A DNA stretch of 64,000 bases from Hyphomicrobium sp. NDB2Meth4. Lineage in GTDB: Bacteria; Pseudomonadota; Alphaproteobacteria; Rhizobiales; Hyphomicrobiaceae. The notes under the pieces are model-generated. The model was given only the letters and a program-made list of their open reading frames with translations, ran no database searches and was not told the DNA's origin. Where the stretch lies: the NCBI RefSeq assembly GCF_900117445.1, contig NZ_FPEJ01000003.1, positions 248,001-312,000 on the forward strand. The letters run 5' to 3'. Positions 55,716 to 64,000 of the stretch are shown piece after piece. Positions within the stretch are counted from its first letter, which is position 1. Each line of letters begins with the position of its first letter. Made by a program: the position numbers and the translations under genes.

Positions 55716-56678
55716 CTATAAAAATCTATGCTTTCTTGTTGCTGATACCAGCTCGTGCGCAATGCCCGGCTCGCTCATGGCGTGTCCCGCGTCGACGACG
55801 ATCCGCAGCTCGGCCTCGGGCCACACCTGCTTCAGGTCCCACGCATTCTTCAGCGGCGTCACCACATCGTAGCGCCCATGCACGATCGTGCCCGGAATGC
55901 CGGCCAGCCGCCCGGCATTGGCAAGAAGCTGATCGTCCCGCTCGAAGAAGCCGCCATTGACGAAGTAATGGCACTCGATGCGCGCAAACGCGATTGCATA
56001 GGCATCCGCTCCAAACTGGCGGATGCGCTCGGGGTCCTGAAGGAGCGAGAGCGTCGAGCCTTCCCATATGCTCCACGCCTTCGCGGCCGTCAGTCGAACC
56101 TGCTGCAACGGGTCGGTCAGCCGCCGGTAATAGGCAGCGATCATGTCGCCGCGCTCTTCAGGCGGGATCGGCGCCTGAAATGCCGAGAAGGCGTCCGGAT
56201 AAATCCAGCTGCAGCCCTCCTGATAGAACCACTCGAGCTCGGCCCAACGCACCAGGAAGATGCCACGCAGAATGAGGCCCGTCACACGCTCCGGATGCGT
56301 CTCAGCGTAAGCCAGCGCCAGCGTCGAGCCCCAGGAGCCGCCGAAAATCTGCCAGCGGTCTATGCCCAGCGTCTGCCGCAACAGCTCCATGTCGGCTACG
56401 AGGTGCCAGGTTGTATTCGCCTCCAGCGACGCGTTTGGCGTCGAGCGCCCGCAGCCGCGCTGGTCGAACAGGATGATCCGGTAGTGGCTGGGGTCGTGGA
56501 ACCGGCGCATCGTCGGGTTCGATCCACCTCCCGGTCCGCCATGCACCAGCACCGCCGGCTGGCCGTGCGGGTTGCCGCATTCCTCGTAATAAATCGTGTG
56601 CCCATCGCCGACATCCAGCATCCCGCTGCGGAACGGCTCGATCGGCGGATAGAGGGCAAGTCTCTCGTGCACCGTCAT
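55716..56678 (-). CDS. pip: prolyl aminopeptidase (proline iminopeptidase), copy 2
   Basis: A 320-residue S33-family hydrolase that frees N-terminal proline from peptides. Motifs are VHGGPGGGSNPTMRRFHDP near residue 44, DQRGCGRSTPNASLEANTTW near 72, the nucleophile elbow GGSWGSTLALAYAETHPERV near 113, and late GRYDVVTP and DAGHAMSEPG. It follows the symporter gene by 24 bases on the same strand. A more distant relative is encoded at 8.2-9.1 kb. This copy is closer to the classic bacterial Pip. Confidence 0.95.
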   Translation of the reverse strand: MTVHERLALYPPIEPFRSGMLDVGDGHTIYYEECGNPHGQPAVLVHGGPGGGSNPTMRRFHDPSHYRIILFDQRGCGRSTPNASLEANTTWHLVADMELLRQTLGIDRWQIFGGSWGSTLALAYAETHPERVTGLILRGIFLVRWAELEWFYQEGCSWIYPDAFSAFQAPIPPEERGDMIAAYYRRLTDPLQQVRLTAAKAWSIWEGSTLSLLQDPERIRQFGADAYAIAFARIECHYFVNGGFFERDDQLLANAGRLAGIPGTIVHGRYDVVTPLKNAWDLKQVWPEAELRIVVDAGHAMSEPGIAHELVSATRKHRFL

Positions 56679-56702
56679 GCGGCGGGCTCCAGATAATTCG
56701 GC

Positions 56703-58538
56703 TCACGAACTGCGCTCGCGGCTCTTCAGCCGCAGCAAACGCATCTCGCGGTCGTAGATGACTTCGCCGCCCGGAATGCGGATCTCCCGCACCAGCTCGA
56801 GCACGCTCCGGCTCGGCTGTGGCGTGGCGATGCTCGCCAATACCGCACCAAGGGCACCGGCGGGAAGCCCGAGGATACTCGCCAGCGCGCCGTCGATGCC
56901 AAGAATATTCGCCTCGCCGGCCAGTATGGTCAGCACCGCGACGGAAAACCCGCTTGCCATGCCGGCAATCGCGCCGAAGTCGTTCATCCGCTTCCACCAG
57001 ATGGACAGCACCAGAACCGGGAAGAACGTCGATCCGGCCAGAGCCAACGACCAAAGCAGCAGCCGCAGTGGATCGGTGGGCGCCAGCAGCGCCACTGCAC
57101 CGCCCGCCAACGCAATTCCCGCCATCGCAATCCGCGCCACGTGAAGCCGGCCATCGCGCGGCAGCGGCTCCCAAGAGAAGCCGTTAACGACATCCTCGGC
57201 AATCACGTTGCCGATCGCACTGGCAGTTGCGCTGACGCCGACCAGCGCCGCCGCAACGATCCCTGCCGCGGCGAAATAGAGAAACACCGCCGGCAGGCCG
57301 GCGGCGACCGGAAGGCTGAGCAGCACGCTGTCACGATCGAACGCGAAACTCATGTAGTTGAGCGGCGCTGCGCTATCGATGGCAACGAAACCGAGATCGA
57401 CCAGCCGCTGCATCCATTCCGGTAGCGATGACGGAACACCGGCCTTGACGATGTCCATCACGAAATCGCGCATGTAGACCGCGACCGCCGCGCACGTCAG
57501 CATGATGAGCCCGAAGTACACCGTCGCCCATCCCAACGATTTGCGTGTCTCGTATACGCCGGGCGTCATCGTCACACGCGGTATCAGCCACGGGGAAGCA
57601 GCGACCCCCGTCAGCACCGTGAGGATGGTGACGACGAAAGCCATCGGACCGATGGCCCCGAACGGCGCAGTAAATCTCTTGGCGATGTGCGCCATGCCTT
57701 CACCGGGCAGCGCAAACTGCAGCGCCGGCGCATCGATGATCGGCAGGCCTTGCGCAGCCTCGTTGTGCACCAGGGCACGCAATAGCGGCCCATTGGTCAG
57801 CTGCGGCAGCGGAAAGTTGGTCACCATGACAGCAACGATCGTCACCGGCACCAGCAGCGCCAGTACCGCAGCGATGGCCTCCGCACTTCCCGCCCAAGTA
57901 AGCGAACGCATGCCGCCGAGTACCGCCGTCACCACGAATGTCGCAACCATCAGCAGGATCACAACGCCCTGCGCCTGGCCGGTAAGCCAGCCACCTGCGA
58001 CCGCCCCCACGCGCAGTTCCGCGGCGAGCATCAGCAGCGCCGGCACCGCCATGAGTCCGGCAGCCAGAAGACGCACCGGCCGGCTTTCGAACCTGCGCCC
58101 GAGATAGCTCGGCACCGTGAAGGTCCCGAACTTGCGGAAGAACGGCGCCAGCATCACCGTCATGATGACGAAGCCGGCGAGCCCTCCGATCAATAGGCAG
58201 AGGGCGTCATAGCCGATGAGGAAGAACACGCCCGTGATGGCGACGATGCCCGTCGCGCCCATGGTCGCAACGCCGATCCCGAGCCCGGTATAACCGGCGG
58301 GAACGCGGCGCCCGGCCGCAAAGAATTCGATCGGCTCACGCGTCGGAGCGCTGAGCCCGATGGCCGCATAGAGAATGATCGGCCCCAGCAGCATCGCCCA
58401 GCGCAGCAATGAATCGGATGTGCCAAGCTCCTCGAAAATGAGGAGCAGCATCAACAGCCCAAACAGCGAGCTGACGAAGATGCCGAAATAGGTGCCGAGC
58501 CGCGGATTGACGAAGCGGGTGCGCGAGGTGACGGACAT
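56703..58538 (-). CDS. sodium:solute symporter (VC_2705-like subfamily)
   Basis: A 611-residue transporter with about 13 membrane helices and family motifs such as FFAAGRRVPAGYTGLGIGVA near residue 72. It is of the sodium/solute symporter (SSF) superfamily, related to acetate/organic acid carriers. A DUF4212 gene lies just upstream, the usual small partner of this subfamily. The substrate is unknown; a short organic acid is likely. It is followed by pip. Confidence 0.92.
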   Translation of the reverse strand: MSVTSRTRFVNPRLGTYFGIFVSSLFGLLMLLLIFEELGTSDSLLRWAMLLGPIILYAAIGLSAPTREPIEFFAAGRRVPAGYTGLGIGVATMGATGIVAITGVFFLIGYDALCLLIGGLAGFVIMTVMLAPFFRKFGTFTVPSYLGRRFESRPVRLLAAGLMAVPALLMLAAELRVGAVAGGWLTGQAQGVVILLMVATFVVTAVLGGMRSLTWAGSAEAIAAVLALLVPVTIVAVMVTNFPLPQLTNGPLLRALVHNEAAQGLPIIDAPALQFALPGEGMAHIAKRFTAPFGAIGPMAFVVTILTVLTGVAASPWLIPRVTMTPGVYETRKSLGWATVYFGLIMLTCAAVAVYMRDFVMDIVKAGVPSSLPEWMQRLVDLGFVAIDSAAPLNYMSFAFDRDSVLLSLPVAAGLPAVFLYFAAAGIVAAALVGVSATASAIGNVIAEDVVNGFSWEPLPRDGRLHVARIAMAGIALAGGAVALLAPTDPLRLLLWSLALAGSTFFPVLVLSIWWKRMNDFGAIAGMASGFSVAVLTILAGEANILGIDGALASILGLPAGALGAVLASIATPQPSRSVLELVREIRIPGGEVIYDREMRLLRLKSRERSS

Positions 58539-58561
58539 TGGCTATCGATCCGTGCTGACGG

Positions 58562-58822
58562 TCACGAATCCTCGTGCGCGCCGTGCCAATGATCGATGGC
58601 ATCCTGTCGGTTGACGAAACTCGCCACCGTGAAGATCGCCGCCACCACGATACCGTGCGCGCTGAGGAAGTAGCCGAGCGGGAATCCCAAGAAGCGTTCG
58701 CCGTTGAGGCTCTCCGCGTAGAGCGGCATCACGATGATGAGCACCAGAAACGGCACCACGCTGGCAAGCAGCTGCCACTTGGTGTGCCGCCAGTACGGCT
58801 TGCGCTCCTTGCGCTCCATCAT
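58562..58822 (-). CDS. DUF4212 symporter small subunit
   Basis: An 86-residue protein with two membrane helices (about residues 16-36, LASVVPFLVLIIVMPLYAES, and 47-66, PLGYFLSAHGIVVAAIFTVA). It matches DUF4212 in length and the YWRHTKWQLLAS start. Such proteins are encoded with the large SSF protein, here 23 bases downstream, and are thought to be its partner. The ATG at 58822 is used; 58819 is also an ATG. Confidence 0.9.
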   Translation of the reverse strand: MMERKERKPYWRHTKWQLLASVVPFLVLIIVMPLYAESLNGERFLGFPLGYFLSAHGIVVAAIFTVASFVNRQDAIDHWHGAHEDS

Positions 58823-59016
58823 GTCAGCTCGATCCCTCGTCCTGCCTCGGCCGGGGCGTCCCCCGGAGCAGCCATCACCTACACGCCAATACTGAGACGC
58901 ATATATGGCGCAATGCCTCTGGACTAGCCCTGAAGGGGCATTTTGCGCCGCCGTTTCTTCACCTAGACTAACTTGGGGGGACGGGTGCGCCCCGTGACCA
59001 AACAGAGGGAGCAGCC

Positions 59017-59403
59017 ATGAAAGCAATGTGGGAAGAATTCAGGAATTTCGCGATGAAAGGCAACGTCATCGACCTTGCCATCGGCGTGATTATCGGTGCC
59101 GCCTTCACGCCCATCGTCTCTACTCTAGTTGCCAATATTATGATGCCGATCCTGGGTTACGTGACCGCCGGGATCGACTTCTCCTCCCTTGCTGTCACGC
59201 CCATCGAGGGGGTCGAGATCAAGTATGGCCTGTTCCTCAACGCCATCATTCAGTTCCTGATCACCGCCATCGCCCTGTTCTTCCTGATCAAGGCGATCAA
59301 CATCGCCCGCAAGCCGGCCCCCGCCGCGGCTCCGCCGCCCCCGACCCAGTCGGAAATCTACCTCAAGGAAATCCGCGACGCCCTCGTCAAAGGGAAAGCG
59401 TGA
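59017..59403 (+). CDS. mscL: large-conductance mechanosensitive channel MscL
   Basis: A 128-residue pore protein that opens under osmotic shock. It has the typical N-terminus (MWEEFRNFAMKGNVIDLAIG), two membrane helices (about 15-45 and 72-95) and a C-terminal helical bundle (YLKEIRDALVKGKA). A proline-rich linker (PAPAAAPPPPTQ) precedes the bundle. AGAGGGAG lies before the ATG. It is divergent from the DUF4212/symporter pair. Confidence 0.97.
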   Translation: MKAMWEEFRNFAMKGNVIDLAIGVIIGAAFTPIVSTLVANIMMPILGYVTAGIDFSSLAVTPIEGVEIKYGLFLNAIIQFLITAIALFFLIKAINIARKPAPAAAPPPPTQSEIYLKEIRDALVKGKA

Positions 59404-59456
59404 CAGGGCCGTACCGGGGCTTGCCTCCTCCCCTCGTCCGGGTCCGAGAACCTCCA

Positions 59457-59483
59457 GCGGGGACAACCCCGCCAGGACGTTTT
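59457..59483 (+). terminator. candidate terminator after mscL
   Basis: GCGGGG (59457-59462) and CCCCGC (59467-59472) form a short stem with ACAA loop; TTTT follows about 8 bases later. Weak. Confidence 0.35.
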
Positions 59484-59519
59484 GCGGCCCCGCACGGGGC
59501 ATGGTATGAGGCTCCTCGC

Positions 59520-59594
59520 GCGGGCGTAGTTCAGTGGTAGAACGTCAGCTTCCCAAGCTGAATGTCGTCGGTTCGATCCCGATCGCCCGCTCCA
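59520..59594 (+). tRNA. tRNA-Gly (anticodon CCC)
   Basis: The acceptor stem is GCGGGCG (59520-59526) with CGCCCGC (59584-59590), and the D arm is GTTC-AGTGGTA-GAAC. The anticodon stem TCAGC/GCTGA holds the loop TTCCCAA, so the anticodon is CCC. The T loop is TTCGATC. Discriminator U and an encoded CCA (59592-59594) complete the gene. It reads GGG codons for glycine. Confidence 0.95.
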
Positions 59595-59613
59595 AACCCC
59601 AGCCCAAGACCCG

Positions 59614-60300
59614 TCACGGTGCGCGCACGAACGGCGCCGTCGAAAGGGCTGTCGCTATGGCGCTCTGCGCCCCGGTCAGGAAGATCTGCACCCCGATGCA
59701 CAGCAGCAGAAACGCCGCAAGGCGCGTCAGCACGCGTGCCCTCGCCGGGCCGAGCAATGCGACGACGCGGTCCGCCGAGGCGTAGCAAACGCCCACGGTG
59801 AGCGCGATGACGATGGCGGCGCCTGACAGCCCAGCAAAGAACGGCACCAGCTCGGTGGTCGTCGTCGGGCGGTTGGCACTGAGCGCGATGGCGACGGAGA
59901 TGGAGCCCGGGCCGGTCGTGAACGGCATCGTCAGCGGAAAGAAAGCAGCATCCGCGCGATCCGCAGCCGGTGCCGCCTGCTCCTGCTTGCGATCCTCGCT
60001 CACCTGGGAGTTGTAGAGCATCTCCCAGGCTGCAGCGACCACCACCATCCCACCGGCAATACGCAGGGCCTCGATGCTGACCCCGAAAAAGCTCATGATC
60101 GACGCGCCGACCCACAGCGCTGACAGCAACACGATGCCGGAATAAAAGGCCACCCGCCAGGCAAGACGCACCCGCTCGGCATAGCCGCGACCGACCGTAA
60201 CCTCGTGAAAGATCAACGCCCCGCCGAGCGGATTGACGATTGAAAAAAGCGCCGGCAGCGCCACGAGAAAGCTGCCTGCCACGCCCCCCAGCAAGAACAT
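59614..60300 (-). CDS. MarC family membrane protein
   Basis: A 228-residue protein with six membrane helices and the MarC/UPF0056 motifs ALFSIVNPLGGALIFHEVT near residue 17 and LTMPFTTGPGSISVAIALS near residue 122. MarC was once linked to antibiotic resistance but has no proven role. GAGGGA lies before the ATG. Its gene converges with the tRNA-Gly gene, 20 bases away. Confidence 0.93.
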   Translation of the reverse strand: MFLLGGVAGSFLVALPALFSIVNPLGGALIFHEVTVGRGYAERVRLAWRVAFYSGIVLLSALWVGASIMSFFGVSIEALRIAGGMVVVAAAWEMLYNSQVSEDRKQEQAAPAADRADAAFFPLTMPFTTGPGSISVAIALSANRPTTTTELVPFFAGLSGAAIVIALTVGVCYASADRVVALLGPARARVLTRLAAFLLLCIGVQIFLTGAQSAIATALSTAPFVRAP

Positions 60301-60424
60301 CGCGATTTCCCTCGGCTCCTCGTCGCGTCGGAACGTTGCGGCTCAAGGCAGACCGCACCCCCGACATCGCGCTGGAGGCCGATATATCACGCGTCGGGCG
60401 GCTGCGGCTTCTCCTCTCTCAGCC

Positions 60425-62314
60425 CTATGCCCTTTTCTCACCGGGCACCGGACCGCTCTGTGGCACGAGGCGCTTCTTCGCGCTCTGCTCCGTGAGCAGT
60501 TGCTTGAGCTGTGCCTCCCGCTCTTGCCATTTGGCATCGCCAGCGAGATTTTGCAGCTCCAGCGGATCAGCGGTCACGTTGTACATCTCGAACTCGTCGG
60601 GCCGCGGCGTCGTCTTCACATCCTGCTGGTAGAGCCGCCGCGTCGTTCCCTCATCGCTGGGCTCTCGCCGCAGCGGCTTCACGACAAGATCGTGCACGCC
60701 GTTGTCTCCCGGGGTGCCGGGGCTGCTCCAGTAGCGCGGATGATCGAAGTAGCGCGAATACTTCCAGATCGCCCCGTCGATCTCAGCGATGACCGTTTCA
60801 ACGTGGTTTGGCTGCGTGACGGAATCGTACGTGAGGCCGATGAAGTTCTTCTGATCGAGCCCGCGGCTCGGATCATCATCGGTCATGAAATATATCGGCC
60901 CGGCCAGCGTCGCAGGCTCGGCCGCCCCCATGATGACCGGCGACAGATCGCGCCCCACCAGCGGCAGCGCATCGGTGAACCCCGGAGCAAGCGCCTTGCG
61001 CGCCGCTTCCGCATCGATGCCCGCTAGCCCGAGGATCGTCGGCGCCAGATCGATATGGCTCGTCGGCACTGGCACCGAGCGCCCGCCTTTGCCGCCAGGC
61101 GGCACCACGACAAAGGGAACGTGCAGCGCCTCCTCGTACGCCATGTACCACTTCTGGAACAGCCCGCCGTGTGAGCCGAGTAGATCACCGTGGTCCGACG
61201 TGAAGATGATCACCGTATTGTCGAGAAAGCGCGAGCCTTCGAGCGCGCTCACCACCTCACCGAGGTGCTTATCGACATCCGCATGCAGCTTGTAATAGAG
61301 GCGGTAATAGTCCGGGCGCACCGCACTCGCCTGCATGAACTGGCTGTAGGCGTCCTTGTAGGAGCCCTGGCACGACGGCTTCTTGTCGAGCTTTTCCATG
61401 CGCGACTTGGCAAACAGGTCCTTGTCGAACACGTCCTTGGGCACATGGTCGGGCACGCTGAAGTCGTACTGACCCTGCAAGTTTGCGGTGAGATTGGTGA
61501 AGAAGCCCCACAGCGCGATATCGTGCGGATTGGTGAAGGACGCCATCACGAACCACGGCGTATCGTCCTTCGACGCATCGAGATCCTGAAGCAGCTTCAC
61601 GACCTGCGCGGAGATCGCCGGATCGCGTCCTTGCTTGCCCGCCGCCGCCGACGAGCCCGACCGCAGCGGATCCGAGCCATGCGGCTCCGGCCCCACCCAT
61701 CCGTCGAAGCCGAATTTGTCGAGCACGTTCGCCTTGAGGTACACGCCCTCTTTGGCAGTGTCGGCAATGCCGTTTTCGTCGTAGCTGGTGACGACGTTTT
61801 CCGTGCCCGGGATCTTCAGGTCGGCCTCATGTGCGTGCCACTTGCCCTTCCAGAAGGTGCGGTAGCCGCCGGAGCGCAGATAGTGACCGAGCGTCGGTAC
61901 CGAGCCCGGCTGCAGCCACCACATTTCGGGATCGTTCGCCGCCTTCGCAGCCCCATCGGTATTGGCGACCCCGTGCAGCGAGGGATAGTGCCCCGTATAG
62001 AGCGAGGTGCGGCTCGGCACGCACGCCACTGAAGCGATATAGTGGCGCTCGAATGTCAGGCCCCTGGCAGCCAAGGCATTCTGGGCCGGTAGATAGTTTT
62101 TGCGGAATTCCTTCAGCGCATCGCTTTCATAAGCGGTCGGGTAGCGCTGCTCATCGACCAGCAGGAACAGGATGTTTGGCCGGCGCGGGCCGCTCTCGGC
62201 CACCTTCGCCTTGTCGTCTGCCGCCGCAGCCTCGAGGTTGGCGGCACTGGCTGCCGCACCTGCGAGCCCGAGCTTGAGCGCCGTTCGCCTGTCCACGCCA
62301 GACCGATCCGTCAT
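60425..62314 (-). CDS. Tat-exported sulfatase (alkaline-phosphatase superfamily)
   Basis: A 629-residue sulfatase. The Tat signal is at the N-terminus (DRRTALKLGLAGAAASAANL). Metal-binding LFLLVDEQRYP lies near residue 50, the formylglycine site CVPSRTSLYTGHYPSLHG near residue 95, and the later HGDLLGSHGG near residue 380. The CxPSR motif is intact, so it needs a formylglycine-generating enzyme; none is in the window. The substrate is not known. AGGGA lies before the ATG at 62314; the frame to 62386 adds a poor leader. A divergent winged-helix gene starts 93 bases away. Confidence 0.92.
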   Translation of the reverse strand: MTDRSGVDRRTALKLGLAGAAASAANLEAAAADDKAKVAESGPRRPNILFLLVDEQRYPTAYESDALKEFRKNYLPAQNALAARGLTFERHYIASVACVPSRTSLYTGHYPSLHGVANTDGAAKAANDPEMWWLQPGSVPTLGHYLRSGGYRTFWKGKWHAHEADLKIPGTENVVTSYDENGIADTAKEGVYLKANVLDKFGFDGWVGPEPHGSDPLRSGSSAAAGKQGRDPAISAQVVKLLQDLDASKDDTPWFVMASFTNPHDIALWGFFTNLTANLQGQYDFSVPDHVPKDVFDKDLFAKSRMEKLDKKPSCQGSYKDAYSQFMQASAVRPDYYRLYYKLHADVDKHLGEVVSALEGSRFLDNTVIIFTSDHGDLLGSHGGLFQKWYMAYEEALHVPFVVVPPGGKGGRSVPVPTSHIDLAPTILGLAGIDAEAARKALAPGFTDALPLVGRDLSPVIMGAAEPATLAGPIYFMTDDDPSRGLDQKNFIGLTYDSVTQPNHVETVIAEIDGAIWKYSRYFDHPRYWSSPGTPGDNGVHDLVVKPLRREPSDEGTTRRLYQQDVKTTPRPDEFEMYNVTADPLELQNLAGDAKWQEREAQLKQLLTEQSAKKRLVPQSGPVPGEKRA

Positions 62315-62407
62315 TGTTTTTTCCCTTACACTGTCGACAATGACCGCTCCTGTCCCGGTCCGGGAGAGCAGCGCGCACATCCCCATCGGTCGTTAGCAGA
62401 GGACCAA

Positions 62408-63397
62408 GTGAGTTCAACTGTAGAAATCCACCCGTATTCCAGTCGCGTCTTGGCCGCCCGTCCGCACGACGTGCCTTGGCGCCGGGTGATTTCGAGGCAG
62501 CACATCGGCCAGCTCCTGTCGGAGCACGGACCGCTTTCTCCCAAGCGACGTGCCGAGATCAAAGCTGCGCAAAGCTTCGACTTGGCCGTGCGCTGCACAG
62601 CCGAAAAGCTCGTTGAGCACCATCACGGCAACCGCATCGTCAACGCGATCATCAGCGACCGCGGCCGTTTCTTCGCAACCATATTCATGCTTGATCTTCA
62701 CTTTCGCCGCCACGACGAGGGCATCGGGCTCACGCCTGGCCGGCTGAAGGATCTTTGTGTTGCTCAGCGCATCTGCAGCGCCACACGCGCCGGCGCGCTT
62801 CTCTCGCTCATGAAATTTGGCGGCTATATCGAACCAGCGCAGCCCGGAAGCGACGCCCGCGTGCGCGAGCTGGTGCCAACTGACCGCCTGATCGCCCAGC
62901 AGCGCGCCAGATGGCACTGCCATCTGTCAGGCACGGCAAAAGTTCTCCCCGACGCGGGCCGAGCGCTTGCTTCACTGGACGATCAGCAATTCTTCGAAGC
63001 GACGGTGCGCCTCCTCAGCAGCCATTTTCGCGCCGGCTTCCGGTTCAACGATCACACCCCGGGATTACGCCTTTTCAGCGAGCGTAATGGCGGCATGCTC
63101 GTACTTTTCTCTCTGCTGATTGCGTCAGAGCCGGGCGTCAGCCTGCATCAGCAGCCAATCCAGGTTTCGATCTCTGAGCTGGCTCGCCGCATCAACGCAT
63201 CGCGCATTCACGTGCTGAAACTGTTGCGCGACGCCGAGGCCCACGGACTGCTCGCCCGCTGTGAAGATGGAGCAGTCTTGGTGCTTCCGCCATTGGAGAA
63301 CGACATCGCCGACTTCTTCGCCCTCAGTCAGCTCTGGATCACCTACCTCACCACGACCGTCCTCGATTATCTCGATGAAGCCCGCTCGCAACGCTGA
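62408..63397 (+). CDS. putative winged-helix regulator
   Basis: A 329-residue protein that begins with GTG after AGAGGA. It has an N-terminal part of unknown fold. Its C-terminal part holds a winged-helix segment (ISELARRINASRIHVLKLLR, about residues 258-277, followed by DAEAHGLLARCEDGAVLVLP). A central segment (FFATIFMLDLHFRRHDEGIG, then DLCVAQRICSATRAGALLSL) may be a second winged helix. It is divergent from the sulfatase and may control it. No known family was recognised. Confidence 0.7.
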   Translation: MSSTVEIHPYSSRVLAARPHDVPWRRVISRQHIGQLLSEHGPLSPKRRAEIKAAQSFDLAVRCTAEKLVEHHHGNRIVNAIISDRGRFFATIFMLDLHFRRHDEGIGLTPGRLKDLCVAQRICSATRAGALLSLMKFGGYIEPAQPGSDARVRELVPTDRLIAQQRARWHCHLSGTAKVLPDAGRALASLDDQQFFEATVRLLSSHFRAGFRFNDHTPGLRLFSERNGGMLVLFSLLIASEPGVSLHQQPIQVSISELARRINASRIHVLKLLRDAEAHGLLARCEDGAVLVLPPLENDIADFFALSQLWITYLTTTVLDYLDEARSQR

Positions 63398-63420
63398 AAC
63401 CGCTTGGCGCTGTCGCAGCC

Positions 63421-64000
63421 TTACTTCCGGCGGGCGGCCTTCGCCTCCCGGCGCAGGAAGTCGACCAGCGACCTCATCTTCATCGGCACATGCCGGCGGC
63501 TCGGATAGAACAGGAAGAAGGTGCCCCAATTCGGAGACCACTCCGCCAGCAACGGCACCAGCCGCCCCTCGGCAATGAGCGTCGCAACTGATGCCTCGGG
63601 AAGCTGCACGACACCGACCCCGTCAAGGGCCGAACGCAGCGCCAGTTCGTGATCGTTGACCACCAGTGTTCCTTCGACCGCGACATCGACCCGCGCGCCG
63701 CCCTTCATGAAGCCCCAAGTATTGGCCACCGCTTTGTCCCAGCGATACCGGACGCAATTGTGAGCACCAAGATCCGACGGACTGCAGATCTCGGCATTGC
63801 GAGCGAGGTACTCGGGCGATGCCACCGTCATGATGCGGAAGTTGCCTCCAACCGGCACCGCGATCATGTCGTGGGGGATATTGCCACTGAGATGCACCCC
63901 TGCATCGAAGTGTTCCGCCACGATATCGCGGCAGGCGATGTCCACGGAGACCTCGAGCTGGATCGAGGGGTACTCGCTCGAGAACTGGGCCACCAGCGGG
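63421..64000 (-). CDS. LysR-family regulator, C-terminal part (cut by window end)
   Basis: The last 190 or so residues of a LysR-type effector-binding domain: PSIQLEVSVDIACRDIVAEH, then FDAGVHLSGNIPHDMIAVPV, and later DGVGVVQLPEASVATLIAEG. The N-terminal DNA-binding helix-turn-helix would lie beyond position 64000. The wording (AVPVGGNFRIMTVASPEYL) fits the regulators close to the CrgA/DmlR group. The target is unknown. It converges with the winged-helix gene, 23 bases away. Confidence 0.9.
   Translation of the reverse strand, partial: PLVAQFSSEYPSIQLEVSVDIACRDIVAEHFDAGVHLSGNIPHDMIAVPVGGNFRIMTVASPEYLARNAEICSPSDLGAHNCVRYRWDKAVANTWGFMKGGARVDVAVEGTLVVNDHELALRSALDGVGVVQLPEASVATLIAEGRLVPLLAEWSPNWGTFFLFYPSRRHVPMKMRSLVDFLRREAKAARRK

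Noticed and set aside
59531-60367. 278-residue minus-strand open frame across tRNA-Gly and marC
   Set aside because: It runs through the tRNA gene and is out of frame with MarC, whose motifs are clear.

Overview
The window is a dense, GC-rich (roughly 60-65 % by eye) bacterial chromosome segment with about 62 protein genes, one tRNA and almost no mobile DNA. I see no insertion sequence, phage, integrase or CRISPR array. The gene set points to an alphaproteobacterium, most likely order Hyphomicrobiales. The signs are a three-gene bc1 operon with separate cytochrome b and c1 genes, a CIRCE-controlled groESL, a class I (archaeal-type) lysyl-tRNA synthetase, an aerobic hemF, the Nudix / DUF6111 / CCA-transferase trio, DUF952-pyrD, and an H-NS/HvrA-type nucleoid protein. 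The family or genus cannot be fixed from this window. Many genes start with GTG or TTG, and I moved several starts to sites with a good Shine-Dalgarno sequence.

Region by region. 1-2.6 kb: a small exported Rap1a/Tai-like protein, the YchF ATPase and two small proteins. 2.6-5.2 kb (minus): a tight operon apt / zinc-ribbon protein / mtnA / class II aldolase. With mtnP at 10.7-11.6 kb this covers methylthioadenosine (MTA) breakdown and adenine recovery, and it looks like the aldolase-based 'DHAP shunt'. 5.4-10.7 kb: a membrane protein, an exported protein with two DUF4375 (DMP19-like) domains, a two-domain c-type cytochrome, a proline iminopeptidase, a ketopantoate-reductase-family enzyme and a GFA-family protein. 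10.7-14.4 kb (minus): petABC followed by mtnP. 14.6-19.8 kb: an ABC exporter, hemF, a porin-like outer-membrane protein and an exported lysozyme-like protein. 19.9-24.4 kb: Nudix hydrolase, DUF6111 and CCA transferase, then a convergent L,D-transpeptidase. 24.7-28.0 kb: groEL, groES, a PfpI-family protein and an H-NS-family protein.

28.5-31.4 kb: sodB with a strong terminator, a cytochrome c, a DUF4236 protein and a HerA-like ATPase. 31.7-40.9 kb: a methylmalonyl-CoA mutase small subunit without its large subunit, membrane proteins, msrA, mepA, a small alpha/beta hydrolase, an exported SRPBCC-like protein, a GGDEF-EAL protein and a TerB-like protein. 41-46.5 kb: lysS, a single-gene GmrSD-type (DUF262-DUF1524) restriction protein, then DUF952-pyrD. 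46.6-51.7 kb: a ligase-associated Lhr-type helicase with PdeM nuclease, then a TIGR02186/TauE pair. 51.9-55.6 kb: a 1021-residue coiled-coil, single-span, Sel1-repeat protein and a YjbQ protein. 55.7-59.4 kb: a second proline iminopeptidase, a DUF4212/sodium:solute symporter pair and mscL. 59.5-64 kb: tRNA-Gly(CCC), a MarC protein, a Tat-exported sulfatase, a divergent winged-helix protein that may regulate it, and the C-terminal part of a LysR regulator cut by the window end.

Most of the content is core housekeeping. The parts most worth a second look are the MTA/DHAP-shunt genes with the unassigned zinc-ribbon protein, the exported tandem DUF4375 protein, the solitary GmrSD-like gene, the exported lysozyme-like protein, the sulfatase with its divergent putative regulator, and the large Sel1 protein. 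I found no clearly new multi-gene system.
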